A stretch of 64,000 nucleotides of DNA, taken from contig NZ_MRTD01000004.1 in NCBI RefSeq assembly GCF_001956295.1, positions 186,001 through 250,000 on the forward strand, read 5' to 3'. The DNA is from Paenibacillus sp. FSL A5-0031 (GTDB lineage Bacteria > Bacillota > Bacilli > Paenibacillales > Paenibacillaceae). The position numbers were made by a program, and so were the translations under genes. Position 1 is the first letter of the stretch. Each line of letters begins with the position of its first letter. Below the pieces are notes generated by a model, which saw nothing but the letters and a program-made list of their open reading frames with translations, was not told where the DNA came from and searched no databases. This document shows positions 16,242-24,900 of the stretch, one piece after another.

Positions 16242-17888
16242 TTAAAGTTCTATCGATCTGCCTTGTTTCTTTAGAAACAGCTGAGCGGCTGCCAGTACAA
16301 TAAAAGCAATAGAGATGAGTACGATAGTAAAGGCTGATGCGCTTCCCCATTCCCCATTTTGTACAAGCCCGAGAATCGACACTGTACCTACGGAAGTTTT
16401 TGCTGAGTAAATAAAAATGATGACGCTGAGGCAGGTGACGGACCGCAGGAAAGATACGACAATGCCTGAGATAAACGCTCCTCTCAATAACGGAAGAAGC
16501 ACCTTCCTGAAGGTCGTTATGTTACTTGCCCCCAGATTAAGCGATGCCTCCTCCAGCGCTCCGCTGATCTGCTGCAGTCCAGCAAGACACGCACTATAGC
16601 AGGTTGGCAAATTCCATACCATGAGTGCTAGAACCATGATAAGAGAAGTCCCTGCAAGATGAAGCGGCTGTCCATTAAAAGCCATTGCAAAGCCCAGCCC
16701 TAGAAATACGCCCGGAACAGCCCCTGGCAATATAGCTAAGAAATCAAGCAACCGATTAATACCTACTCGTTTTCTTTGCACGATAAAAGCGAGCGGCAAA
16801 GCCAGAATGCCTGAAGCCAGCGACGCAATCGCCGCAAACTTGATACTGTTAACCATCTCACGGCCCTTTGCAGCAACATAAGTCAAATTCTCGAGAGTGA
16901 ACGACCAATCATACCCCCAAGTTTTAGTAAAAGCGCCGTATACCAAAACGCCATATACCGCAAGGATAAAGACTGTAACGAACATGCAGAAGCCAAACAA
17001 TGTCCATTTCACAGCAGGAGGCAGAGGGAAATGCTCAAGCGATGTTTCTTTGCCTGTGACAGTAACGTATGATTTTTTGCCAACCCAGACTCTATTCCAT
17101 ACAAATAAACCAAGTGCAGGAAGCAGAATAGCTGTTGACAGCACAGAAGCCGATTTCAAATCAAACATACCTGACATCTGCATATAAGCCTCTGTCGGCA
17201 GTACATTAAAGTTTCCGCCTATAACGATGGGGTTGCCAAAGTCAGCTAAAACACTCATCGCTGCAATTAGCACCCCGCCCGCTATACCCGGTCTGCAAAG
17301 AGGCAGCAGTATGTTCTTAAATACTTGCCAATGCGTTGCTCCAAGATTGTAAGCCGCATACTCCAAATTCGTTGAGGTTGACTTCATAACGCCATATATG
17401 ACGGCATAAGCGTATGGAAAAAAAGTAATGGTCTGAACCAGCCATAAGCCGTGCCAGCCATAGATATCAAAATTTACATGCAGCACATATTTCGTAATCA
17501 TCCCTTGTCTGCCAAAGAGCAGGATATACGATAACGCCACAATAAACGGTGGTGAAACAATTGGCAGGATCGTTATAAATCGGAACAGTCCCTTAAATGG
17601 AACGTTCAATCTTGTCATCGTATAGGCAAATATGAATGCGACGACCATACATGAGATGCTGGAAATCACCATCATGAACAAGCTGTTCAATGCCGCATGA
17701 TACCATCTGGGATATGTAAATAACTTCAAATAATCCCCTAGTTGAGAGAAGCTGATTACTTTAAGGATTGGCCACACAACAAAATAACTTGTAATAAGCA
17801 TGATCACAATAATAGCTGCCGCTAAAACAGGATCATTTTTTAACCTTTTCAATTCCGCCCAGGTGTCTTTGACAGTAGTTGAAAACAA
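16242..17888 (-). CDS. ABC importer permease, two fused membrane domains
   Basis: The 548-residue protein holds two binding-protein-dependent permease domains in one chain, as in FbpB/AfuB. The EAA-type loops are YNLGATHWQVFKNILLPLCR near residue 180 and LNLGASNITTFRKVLLPLLR near 450, with about 12 membrane segments in all. The start is a TTG at 17888 after AAAGG; no ATG lies near it. It ends 12 bases before the ATPase start. An 8-bp stem-loop separates it from the binding-protein gene upstream, which probably lets the binding protein be made in excess. Confidence 0.93.
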   Translation of the reverse strand: MFSTTVKDTWAELKRLKNDPVLAAAIIVIMLITSYFVVWPILKVISFSQLGDYLKLFTYPRWYHAALNSLFMMVISSISCMVVAFIFAYTMTRLNVPFKGLFRFITILPIVSPPFIVALSYILLFGRQGMITKYVLHVNFDIYGWHGLWLVQTITFFPYAYAVIYGVMKSTSTNLEYAAYNLGATHWQVFKNILLPLCRPGIAGGVLIAAMSVLADFGNPIVIGGNFNVLPTEAYMQMSGMFDLKSASVLSTAILLPALGLFVWNRVWVGKKSYVTVTGKETSLEHFPLPPAVKWTLFGFCMFVTVFILAVYGVLVYGAFTKTWGYDWSFTLENLTYVAAKGREMVNSIKFAAIASLASGILALPLAFIVQRKRVGINRLLDFLAILPGAVPGVFLGLGFAMAFNGQPLHLAGTSLIMVLALMVWNLPTCYSACLAGLQQISGALEEASLNLGASNITTFRKVLLPLLRGAFISGIVVSFLRSVTCLSVIIFIYSAKTSVGTVSILGLVQNGEWGSASAFTIVLISIAFIVLAAAQLFLKKQGRSIEL

Positions 17889-17920
17889 AACCTTTCACAC
17901 CTTTCGGTTAAACGTGTATA

Positions 17921-17956
17921 CACTCCGCTTGCTAACGCATGGCCGCAGGCGGAGTG
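17921..17956 (-). promoter_or_regulatory. Intercistronic stem-loop between binding protein and permease genes
   Basis: CACTCCGC (17921-17928) pairs with GCGGAGTG (17949-17956). No T-run follows on the minus strand, so it is more likely an RNA-stabilising or partial attenuator hairpin than a full terminator. Confidence 0.6.
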
Positions 17957-17974
17957 CATTCGTTTATCTGTTAA

Positions 17975-19090
17975 TTATTTCTTGTCGATCATTTCCGTAA
18001 ATTTCGCTACAACGTCTGCTTTCATTTCGGAAGCCTTGGTTCTGTCATAATCAACAAGCTTCACATCTTCAATCTTGATCATGCCTTCTGGAGCGGCTAC
18101 ATCTTTTCTTACAGAGTAGCGGTTGGAAAGCTGAGTATTCATTTCTCCAACTGGCTTCGTTAACAGCCAATCTACAAATATCTTCGCATTTTCTAGATCC
18201 GCTCCGCCTTTTACAATACTTACACCGCCAATTTCAAATGCGGTTTGCTCTGGAACGATAACTTTAATCGGGTAACCTGATTTAGCGGATTTGACGATAT
18301 CATGCGCCCAAGACATTCCGGCAATGAATTCGCCTGTTGCTGTAAGGTTGATTCCGTCTCCTGCAGCTTTTGTATAGTGATGAACGTTTTTATTTAGCTT
18401 AGAGAGATAATCCCAACCTTGTTCTTCACCCAAGCGGAATAATTGATCTGCAACAAAGATGTAGCCGCCGCCCGCTGTCGCAGGGTTCGATGTTACAAAT
18501 TGACCTTTATAAGCAGGATCAAGCAAGTCGTCCCACGTAGCCGGTTCTTTAATCCCTTTCGGCTCCAGCTCTTTTTTGAATCTTTCCGTATTTAGAACAA
18601 TACCTAGAACACCCATATACCATCCCTGCCAGAAGCCTTTCGGATCGTTGAAGCGCTCTTCAATCTCTTTGGCATTTGGAGAAGTGTAGGCCTCAAGCAG
18701 CCCTTGATCAGCAAGTGTCTGATGAAATTCAACCGAACCTCCTACAAAAATATCTGCTTGCGGCGCATCCTTCTCCGCTTGAATTCGCGTACTGGTCTCT
18801 CCAGCATTACCTACACGCAAATAGTCCAGCTCAATGCCTGTATCCTCTTTGAATTTCTTCTGAATTTGGACAATGTCATCCTCATTCAGCGCAGCATATA
18901 CAACCAATTTCTTCGATGCTGGTGCTGGTTTTTCCGTTTCCACTACCGGTGCATTCGTTGGTGCATTGGTTGCTTTATTTGCAGATTCTTGATTATTATT
19001 ATTTGCTCCGCATCCCGATAAAAGGCTTGTTGCCATAAAAGCTGCCAGTACTGCCGTACCCCATAATTTAGCTGTTGGTTTCTTAAACAT
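17975..19090 (-). CDS. Solute-binding lipoprotein of an Fbp/Afu-type ABC importer
   Basis: The start at 19090 is preferred to the ATG at 19096 because AGGAGG abuts the latter and sits six bases before the former. The ~371-residue precursor has a lipoprotein signal with lipobox LLSGC (Cys at about 27), an Asn/Ala/Thr/Pro-rich linker, then a type-2 periplasmic-binding fold starting at KKLVVYAALNEDD. The domain resembles the ferric-binding FbpA and hexose-phosphate AfuA group. No adjacent Tyr pair of the ferric-binding type is visible at the expected C-lobe position. An Ala-His-Asp motif is present near residue 262. An anionic organic ligand is therefore as likely as iron. Confidence 0.92.
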   Translation of the reverse strand: MFKKPTAKLWGTAVLAAFMATSLLSGCGANNNNQESANKATNAPTNAPVVETEKPAPASKKLVVYAALNEDDIVQIQKKFKEDTGIELDYLRVGNAGETSTRIQAEKDAPQADIFVGGSVEFHQTLADQGLLEAYTSPNAKEIEERFNDPKGFWQGWYMGVLGIVLNTERFKKELEPKGIKEPATWDDLLDPAYKGQFVTSNPATAGGGYIFVADQLFRLGEEQGWDYLSKLNKNVHHYTKAAGDGINLTATGEFIAGMSWAHDIVKSAKSGYPIKVIVPEQTAFEIGGVSIVKGGADLENAKIFVDWLLTKPVGEMNTQLSNRYSVRKDVAAPEGMIKIEDVKLVDYDRTKASEMKADVVAKFTEMIDKK

Positions 19091-19139
19091 TTCCATCCTC
19101 CTATTTTTTATAGGGCTATGCCCATTCTCTATCCTTCAA

Positions 19140-20474
19140 TTACTTCGCTGACACAATCGCTGATATGATGGCTTGTCCATTACTTGTTACAGCATTGTTC
19201 CATGTCACCGTATTTCCAGGAGCAACGACTGCTGATACATATCCCATGTCATCGTCACCAGAGGTTCCGTCTGAATCATAAGCATGGATTTCTACATTCG
19301 TATTGGATGGTTTGGCAACATAAACGGTGTTGTAGCTCTCCGAGAAGTTAGGTCCAAATTCCGCATCATTTGCGCCAAAAGCGATGTTGAAATTTTGGAA
19401 TTTCGGTGCATCATTTTTTTTCCAGAACCTAGCGTCCGTCTGACCTTGGCCATTTACGTAAGCTTTAATAAAGATATCGCTTTTTCCGCCAAAGGGATCA
19501 CGATCCTCTAGACTCTGCATATTAAGTAAGGTAATCTTATGAGAATAATACGGATTAGAGACATACGTATGCGAGAATTGACCAAGACCATTCAGATGCA
19601 CGTCTACTTGATGAGCCGGATCTGACCAGTTCATCCCCTGAAGGGCAGGGCCATCGTCACTATCATCCCAGCCCCAAGGCGCTTTTGCTGAGTTGGACGT
19701 ATGATTATCGCCTGCAAATGTACCGAATGAGGAAAAAATGTTAGGATCGGTTCTTTTGCTCCAAAGATCGCCCCATTCCATTAAATCGTAGCCGTATTGG
19801 TTAGTGTAGCTTCCGGAAGTATTGGTTGGAAACTCGGCTGTACCCGTATAATTGTAAACAATCCCATCTCCGCCTGGAGCGCTTGATCCGTCATAGGCTT
19901 TGACGCCATGTCCTCCGCTAGGGCTTTGGCCATTCGCCTGGCTGAATACTTTAGGATGGCTTCCATTGAATAGAACCCCGCCATCGACATCGTCTGAGCC
20001 TGAAGTAATGTTAGGATCATTCGTATAGTCATACCACTGATTATGGCCCATAGTCTCCATTAGCTGAAAAGATCCATATGTAGATCCATCTTTTCTGATG
20101 ACTAAGAACAAACCTTCGAGGTCATTCTCATGCGCATCAAGAGGTCTCGTATAAGCATCGTCCCTAGCGTGGAAGAGATCGTACTCGATGAAATAATGAG
20201 TGAGCGTTTCTGATACCTTATAGTAGACATAAGCATTTTGATTAAAGTTGTTAAGATTTTCCCAATTATTACGCGCAATAAAGTCGCCATCATAATTGAA
20301 ATTAGTTATAAAATCGGCTCTAACGTCTAGATCAGCATTCACATCTTGATAAATCTGAGGCGCCCAGTGAGCGGCTAATTCCGAATGACTTGCTGCATGC
20401 GTTACAGCAGCTCCGCTGAAGAAAGGAATGACCAATGCACATGCAGTCACAAGACTTAAAATGGTTTTCTTCAT
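19140..20474 (-). CDS. Secreted Vps62-like protein
   Basis: This 444-residue protein has a Sec signal peptide cut near residue 27 (THA-AS). The mature part starts LAAHWAPQIYQDVNAD and contains HENDLEGLFLVI near residue 115. Both are typical of Vps62/NPP1-related proteins, in which a His-Glu/Asp cluster binds metal. Residues ~330-444 look like a beta-sandwich C2-like domain with an acidic loop (DSDGTSGDDDMG). The enzymatic activity is not established. The ATG at 20474 follows GGAGGGG. It is the first gene of the operon, 49 bp before the binding lipoprotein, so it may release or capture the imported substrate outside the cell. That is inference. Confidence 0.8.
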   Translation of the reverse strand: MKKTILSLVTACALVIPFFSGAAVTHAASHSELAAHWAPQIYQDVNADLDVRADFITNFNYDGDFIARNNWENLNNFNQNAYVYYKVSETLTHYFIEYDLFHARDDAYTRPLDAHENDLEGLFLVIRKDGSTYGSFQLMETMGHNQWYDYTNDPNITSGSDDVDGGVLFNGSHPKVFSQANGQSPSGGHGVKAYDGSSAPGGDGIVYNYTGTAEFPTNTSGSYTNQYGYDLMEWGDLWSKRTDPNIFSSFGTFAGDNHTSNSAKAPWGWDDSDDGPALQGMNWSDPAHQVDVHLNGLGQFSHTYVSNPYYSHKITLLNMQSLEDRDPFGGKSDIFIKAYVNGQGQTDARFWKKNDAPKFQNFNIAFGANDAEFGPNFSESYNTVYVAKPSNTNVEIHAYDSDGTSGDDDMGYVSAVVAPGNTVTWNNAVTSNGQAIISAIVSAK

Positions 20475-20623
20475 ATACGAACTTCCCCTCCGGTAAATGA
20501 AATGAATTTCAATTGAAGATCGGTATAAGCTTACGAGCTAAAAATTCTGCAGCCCAGAGCAGCAGCACAGAATCATTGCAGCCTCATTCGAGAACCCCTC
20601 CATTCTTCGTTTCATGCAAGCTC

Positions 20624-20672
20624 ATGCTGTCTGACATCTCAAATTATAGGGAAAATATCTTCGTAGTGTCAA
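20624..20672 (-). promoter_or_regulatory. Promoter and operator of the Vps62/ABC importer operon
   Basis: The minus strand has consensus hexamers TTGACA (20672-20667) and TATAAT (20648-20643) with an 18-bp spacer. The operator ATGTCAGACAGCAT follows at 20637-20624, over the expected transcription start. Its TGTCAGACA core has palindromic TGTC/GACA half-sites and is shared with the GntR promoter. Confidence 0.75.
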
Positions 20673-20726
20673 TCCATCCAATGTTAAATAATTGTATAGA
20701 TGATTAGTGCTATATAAGCTGTATAG

Positions 20727-20774
20727 TTGATCAAAAAAACAAAAATATGCTACAATTATGTTGTCAGACAGCAT
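20727..20774 (+). promoter_or_regulatory. Promoter and operator of the GntR regulator gene
   Basis: TTGATC (20727-20732) and TACAAT (20751-20756) are 18 bp apart. TGTCAGACAGCAT (20762-20774) lies over the expected start site, in the same position and orientation as in the divergent promoter. This points to autoregulation by the encoded GntR protein. Confidence 0.7.
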
Positions 20775-20823
20775 AGATCTGAAGAAAGTTATAATCAACT
20801 TATCGAGAGAGGAAAAGCGCAAT

Positions 20824-21531
20824 TTGGAGAAGAAACTGCTTTACCTCAAAGTCAAAGAGGAAATTGAAAGAAGCATTAACGAGGGTGAACTGCAGCCCGG
20901 GGATAGACTTCCTTCCGAGCCTGAGCTAGCAAAGAAATATGAAGTGAGTCGTCCTACTCTTCGGGAAGCGCTCAAGATGCTTCAGCGGGAAAGGATTCTT
21001 ATAAGCAAGAACGGGGTCGGTACTTACGTTAACAACCGCTCTGATTTTATAATCAATCCACTCAGCAAGCTTCAAAGTGTGGGGCAAATGATTAAAAACG
21101 GGGGCTATACCGAAAGCGAGTTAGACATCAAGATTTATTCGCGTGAGCCGGAGGACGATTGGAAAAAACAACTGCAAATTGATGAATCCGTTGTCGTATT
21201 GGAGCGGTCTAGAACTGCGAATGGGAACAAGGTAGCTTTTTATTATAATATTTTCCCGCAAAGCTTGGTCACAGGGCATATCGATGGGGAATTTACGGGG
21301 GCTATCTTTGATTTTTTGAAAAACAAGATGGGGATTAATATTGCTTATGCCATTACTGAAATCTGCGCGTTAAACAGCTCCAAGCTGCTCGACCAGAATG
21401 CTATCGATGTACTCGGCAATGAAATTATTTTATTAAAGCAGCTCCACTATGACGATAACGATAAACCTGTTTTTTACTCCCTTGATTATTTGAAAAATAG
21501 TGTATTTAAACTATTTATTAAACGCGAATAA
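20824..21531 (+). CDS. GntR-family regulator, HutC/UTRA subfamily
   Basis: The frame opens at an ATG at 20758, but that codon overlaps the -10/operator and would lie upstream of the transcript. The TTG at 20824, with GAGAGAGG upstream, gives a protein beginning just before the winged helix (LYLKVKEEIERSI...), as usual for the family. The DNA-binding domain covers about residues 5-70 (LPSEPELAKKYEVSRPTLRE), followed by a UTRA ligand domain. About 235 residues. It is the probable repressor of its own gene and of the divergent importer operon; the effector is likely the transported compound or its product. Confidence 0.85.
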   Translation: MEKKLLYLKVKEEIERSINEGELQPGDRLPSEPELAKKYEVSRPTLREALKMLQRERILISKNGVGTYVNNRSDFIINPLSKLQSVGQMIKNGGYTESELDIKIYSREPEDDWKKQLQIDESVVVLERSRTANGNKVAFYYNIFPQSLVTGHIDGEFTGAIFDFLKNKMGINIAYAITEICALNSSKLLDQNAIDVLGNEIILLKQLHYDDNDKPVFYSLDYLKNSVFKLFIKRE

Positions 21532-21580
21532 ACAAACCTTCGAACAGTCGAGAATCTGAACTCTCGTATTCCCCCGTGTT

Positions 21581-21617
21581 CCCTTGACTGAAATAGGGTA
21601 TCCATCTTAGTCAAGGG
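21581..21617. terminator. Stem-loop between convergent GntR and ABC-2 permease genes
   Basis: CCCTTGACT (21581-21589) pairs perfectly with AGTCAAGGG (21609-21617). No clear T-run follows on either strand, so terminator strength is doubtful. Confidence 0.45.
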
Positions 21618-21640
21618 CGTTATTCGAACGGGTAAGAAGC

Positions 21641-22825
21641 TTAACTACTTAACGAACTGCTGCTCGGCAGAATGTCCGCACTCACGACTCGTTCCCGGCT
21701 GGAATATGTTTTCCCTGCTTCCCGCAGTACCAGTAATCCAATGAATAAGGACACCCCGCCTATAATGATCAGCAGTGCTCCGAGCTCCTGACTGTAGGCA
21801 GTTAGCGCTCCATCCCGAAACGCCATCCCGCGTATGAGGCGGTTAAGCCAGTTCATTGGCAATACCCATGCAAAAATTTGAAAGGGCTCTGGGAAGGCAA
21901 GCGGAGTCAGTTGAATTCCAGTTGCAAGAAATGAGGGATACAATACGAAGCTGGTTCGCAAATTGACTTTAGACAAATCTTTGGCAGAATAGCCGATCAA
22001 CAGCCCCATAAGTGACAACGCAAAGGCATAAACAAGCAATGGGATAATAAAAAGATAAGGCTCCGCTTCAAACCGCATTCCCCCCACCTGCTTCAGTAAT
22101 CCATAACATAAGAGCAGCGAAAGGGCGGTCATGACCGCGTAAGGAACACTGCGAATCCAAAGCTGCAAGGGCGACTTACCGTTTGCGAAGAGCTTTCCTT
22201 CCTGACGCAGACGAGGCGCAATAGAGCCCGCTGCGCTTGTTGTAATCATGAGAACCACAATATTCACAAAACCAAGCACCATAAAGCCGACATAACTTGT
22301 GGTTGGATTAAACAGCATCCGCTGCTGAAGAGACAACGGAGAAACAACGCCTCTAGCGGTTTCGGCGTCCATCCCTTTTTGAAGCAGACGGGACATAGAA
22401 AGGGTCATATTTTCCGTTACGATGACTTCCTGAATCGCTGTCCGAATGCCGGTTAACCCTGAGGGCATCGTGTTATCCATTAAAATGCCGATATTCGTTG
22501 ATATGCCATGCTGCTGAAGCTGCTCCAGCTGCTTAGGCAGCATGATGACCGCTACAGCCTGCTCATTTGCAAGCAATATTTCCGGGCTCAGGCGGCTCGC
22601 GTACACATTTGTAACTTTCATGTAGGGGGAAGCATTTATTTTCGAGATCAGCTGCCGCGAATACGAGCTGTGATCCTCATCAATGACTACAACAGGCGAT
22701 TCACTAATTTGGTTATGCGAGAACATTAATCCAAAAAATAAGGCCGCAACTAGCGGACCAATAAAGATTAAACGCAAATACTTGCTGCCCGATACGTACC
22801 TCCATTCGTCAATCAGCGATTTCAT
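21641..22825 (-). CDS. ABC-2 type permease without a linked ATPase
   Basis: The ATG at 22825 follows GGAGGTG by eight bases (the frame extends one TTG codon further). The ~394-residue protein has one N-terminal membrane helix, a ~140-residue extracytoplasmic domain (residues ~40-180, beginning SPVVVIDEDHSSYSRQLI), and about five C-terminal helices. This is the YhhJ/DrrB-like ABC-2 architecture. It overlaps the end of the HlyD-like gene. No ATP-binding subunit is encoded in the cluster, so it either borrows an ATPase from elsewhere or works in an unusual way. Confidence 0.88.
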   Translation of the reverse strand: MKSLIDEWRYVSGSKYLRLIFIGPLVAALFFGLMFSHNQISESPVVVIDEDHSSYSRQLISKINASPYMKVTNVYASRLSPEILLANEQAVAVIMLPKQLEQLQQHGISTNIGILMDNTMPSGLTGIRTAIQEVIVTENMTLSMSRLLQKGMDAETARGVVSPLSLQQRMLFNPTTSYVGFMVLGFVNIVVLMITTSAAGSIAPRLRQEGKLFANGKSPLQLWIRSVPYAVMTALSLLLCYGLLKQVGGMRFEAEPYLFIIPLLVYAFALSLMGLLIGYSAKDLSKVNLRTSFVLYPSFLATGIQLTPLAFPEPFQIFAWVLPMNWLNRLIRGMAFRDGALTAYSQELGALLIIIGGVSLFIGLLVLREAGKTYSSRERVVSADILPSSSSLSS

Positions 22826-23441
22826 CAAGTCTCACCTCCGCCGTCATCCCCGGAAGCAAATCAGCATTTGAATCCACAGCTATTCGGACAAGAAACATAC
22901 TTAAATCTGCCTGCCCTTTTTCACGTGACATGCGCAAGTTCGCAAATTGAGGGGCCGCTGAAATCGAAGTCACAACACCAGTCGCCTGTGCGGGATCATC
23001 CAAGTATGGAAAATGAATACCAATGCTTTGATCAACCTTAAGCTTTTGTATCTCACTTTCCTGTATGTAGAGGTCTGTATAATAGTTGTTTATTTGCAAA
23101 ACCGCCATCGGCGCTCCTTGCTTTACTTGGTCCCCCGGTTTAACCGCAATTCTACTGATCAACCCGTCATCTACTGCAAGCACATCTGCTTCTCCTTCTT
23201 CAGCTGATTTAACCTTGAACAACACATCACCCCGGTTTACCCAGTCACCCGCAGCCACACCCACCTCTACAATCGAGCCTGGACTTTTCTGATAAAACAG
23301 GGTCGTTTGCTCCGCCTCAAGCACACCTTGTTTCCTCATCTCAGCCTGACTGACTGCATCCTTTCCTTTAACAACCAGAAGCGAACCTCCAACGATCAGC
23401 GCAACCGCAATCCCAATATAAAAACCTGCTTTTATTTTCAT
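22809..23441 (-). CDS. HlyD-family membrane fusion (adaptor) protein
   Basis: This 210-residue protein has a signal-anchor helix (residues ~5-25), a short biotinyl-lipoyl-like hybrid (VEVGVAAGDWVNRGDVLFKV and ISRIAVKPGDQVKQGAPMAV), and a beta-barrel region ending in DLLPGMTAEVRLDEI. The helical hairpin between lipoyl halves is very short, as in compact Gram-positive adaptors. It overlaps the ABC-2 permease by about 17 bp and starts 30 bp after the lipoamide dehydrogenase, so all three are probably one operon. Confidence 0.9.
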   Translation of the reverse strand: MKIKAGFYIGIAVALIVGGSLLVVKGKDAVSQAEMRKQGVLEAEQTTLFYQKSPGSIVEVGVAAGDWVNRGDVLFKVKSAEEGEADVLAVDDGLISRIAVKPGDQVKQGAPMAVLQINNYYTDLYIQESEIQKLKVDQSIGIHFPYLDDPAQATGVVTSISAAPQFANLRMSREKGQADLSMFLVRIAVDSNADLLPGMTAEVRLDEIAD

Positions 23442-23471
23442 TCCTCAATCTCTCCCATTCTCTATTTGCAG

Positions 23472-24872
23472 TTAAATCTGCTGCTCTTTTTTTATCTTCA
23501 TCATTTTTCTAACCGCATTTTCGGCAGCTTCCATAATTACTTCTCCCAATGTCGGATGGGGGTGAATGGTCAAAGCCAAATCCTCCACGGTTGCTCCCAT
23601 CTCAATAGCAAGTCCAAGTTCTGATACGAGTGTTGAAGCCTCCACGCCAACGATTTGCGCACCGATCACGATTCCTGAGGCTGGGTCCGCCAAAATTTTC
23701 ACAAACCCTTCAGTCTCCCTCAATGCCAAAGCTCTTCCGTTGATTGCAAAAGAAGCTTTGCCTATAACAATCGGGATGGATTTAGCTTTTGCTTCCGTTT
23801 CATTTAAACCTACGCTGGCCAGCTCTGGATGAGAAAAAACGACGAGCGGAATGGCTTTATAATTAACCTCAGAGGCATGACCAGCAATGGCTTCTGCCGC
23901 AATTTTCGCTTCGTAAGAAGCCTTGTGGGCGAGTGACGGACCAGCCGTAATATCTCCAATTGCAAAAATATGCGGGATAACCGTTCTGCACTGTTCGTCT
24001 GTCTCAATCAGTCCCCTGCTCGTCACGGGCAAGCCTATGTTTGCAAGCCCTAAAAGACCGTCTGTGTTTGGTTTTCTGCCGATAGTGACTAACACATAAT
24101 CTGCTGTAACCTCATGTTGCTCCTTATTTTTTAAATAATGCAGTGTAACTGAATCAGCATGCTGCACCACTTTCTGTGCTGTCGCTCCAGTCATCATTTG
24201 AATACCATCGGCTTTCAACTGCCGAACCACAGGGATCGCGAGATCTGCCTCGAAGCCCGGCAGCACTTGTTCTCCTCCTTCTAGAATCGATACCCTTGTT
24301 CCAAATTTGGCATACATTTGGCCTAGTTCGATTCCGATATAACCTCCGCCAATAACGACCAAACTGGTCGGAACTTCAGGGAGCGATAGCGCTTCTGTGG
24401 AAGATAAAATACGTCCTCCAACCGGAAAAGCTTGCAGCTCGATCGGACGAGATCCCGTTGCCAATATGGCGTTTCTAAAAGAAATGGTTTGCTCCCGGCC
24501 GCTTTGCTGAATAATAGCTGTATGCTCATCAACCAAACTAGCCTCTCCCTCCAAAATGCTCACACCAGCATTCTTTAATAAATAGCTAACTCCTCCTGCC
24601 TGCTTTCTCACAATTCCCTGCTTGAAATGCTGCGCAATTTCAAATGCTGCTGCCGCATCCGCATGATTGAACTGCTTAAGCAAATGATAGCGATGCGATT
24701 CTGCAATTAATGCTTTGGATGGAATACAGCCAACATGCGTGCAGACTCCTCCAAGCTGACTGCGTTCCACAATCGCCGTCTTCATTCCAAGCTGTGAAGA
24801 ACGCAGCGCCGCCACATAACCTCCCGGACCTGATCCAATGACCAACGTTTCTACGGATTCAAGCTTACTCAT
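23472..24872 (-). CDS. Dihydrolipoyl dehydrogenase-like flavoprotein
   Basis: The ATG at 24872 follows AGGAGGGATC; the open frame extends to 24935 but has no ribosome site there. The 466-residue protein has the FAD motif GSGPGGYVAALRSSQLG, redox Cys pair in GGVCTHVGCIPSKAL, NAD motif GGGYIGIELGQMYAKFG near residue 178, and C-terminal HPHPTLGE with the catalytic His-Glu. It is thus a complete class I disulfide reductase. No E1 or E2 subunit of a 2-oxoacid dehydrogenase is nearby. Its operon partners are efflux-type proteins under a TetR regulator, so its partner disulfide may not be a 2-oxoacid dehydrogenase complex. Confidence 0.92.
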   Translation of the reverse strand: MSKLESVETLVIGSGPGGYVAALRSSQLGMKTAIVERSQLGGVCTHVGCIPSKALIAESHRYHLLKQFNHADAAAAFEIAQHFKQGIVRKQAGGVSYLLKNAGVSILEGEASLVDEHTAIIQQSGREQTISFRNAILATGSRPIELQAFPVGGRILSSTEALSLPEVPTSLVVIGGGYIGIELGQMYAKFGTRVSILEGGEQVLPGFEADLAIPVVRQLKADGIQMMTGATAQKVVQHADSVTLHYLKNKEQHEVTADYVLVTIGRKPNTDGLLGLANIGLPVTSRGLIETDEQCRTVIPHIFAIGDITAGPSLAHKASYEAKIAAEAIAGHASEVNYKAIPLVVFSHPELASVGLNETEAKAKSIPIVIGKASFAINGRALALRETEGFVKILADPASGIVIGAQIVGVEASTLVSELGLAIEMGATVEDLALTIHPHPTLGEVIMEAAENAVRKMMKIKKEQQI

Positions 24873-24900
24873 TTTCTGATCCCTCCTGATGAAACCATTT

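Larger units (their letters stand above)
20475..20823. promoter_or_regulatory. Intergenic control region between the Vps62/ABC operon and the GntR gene
   Basis: This 349-bp stretch contains no supported gene. It holds two divergent promoters (20643-20672 minus, 20727-20756 plus), each with a copy of the same operator core just downstream of the -10, and a 5' untranslated leader of about 150 bases for the Vps62-like gene. Confidence 0.7.

Noticed and set aside
13295..19090. Naming the ABC importer a ferric-iron (FbpABC) system
   Set aside because: The family also includes sugar-phosphate and phosphonate importers, the ferric Tyr pair was not seen, and the operon carries a phosphatase. I kept the neutral name.
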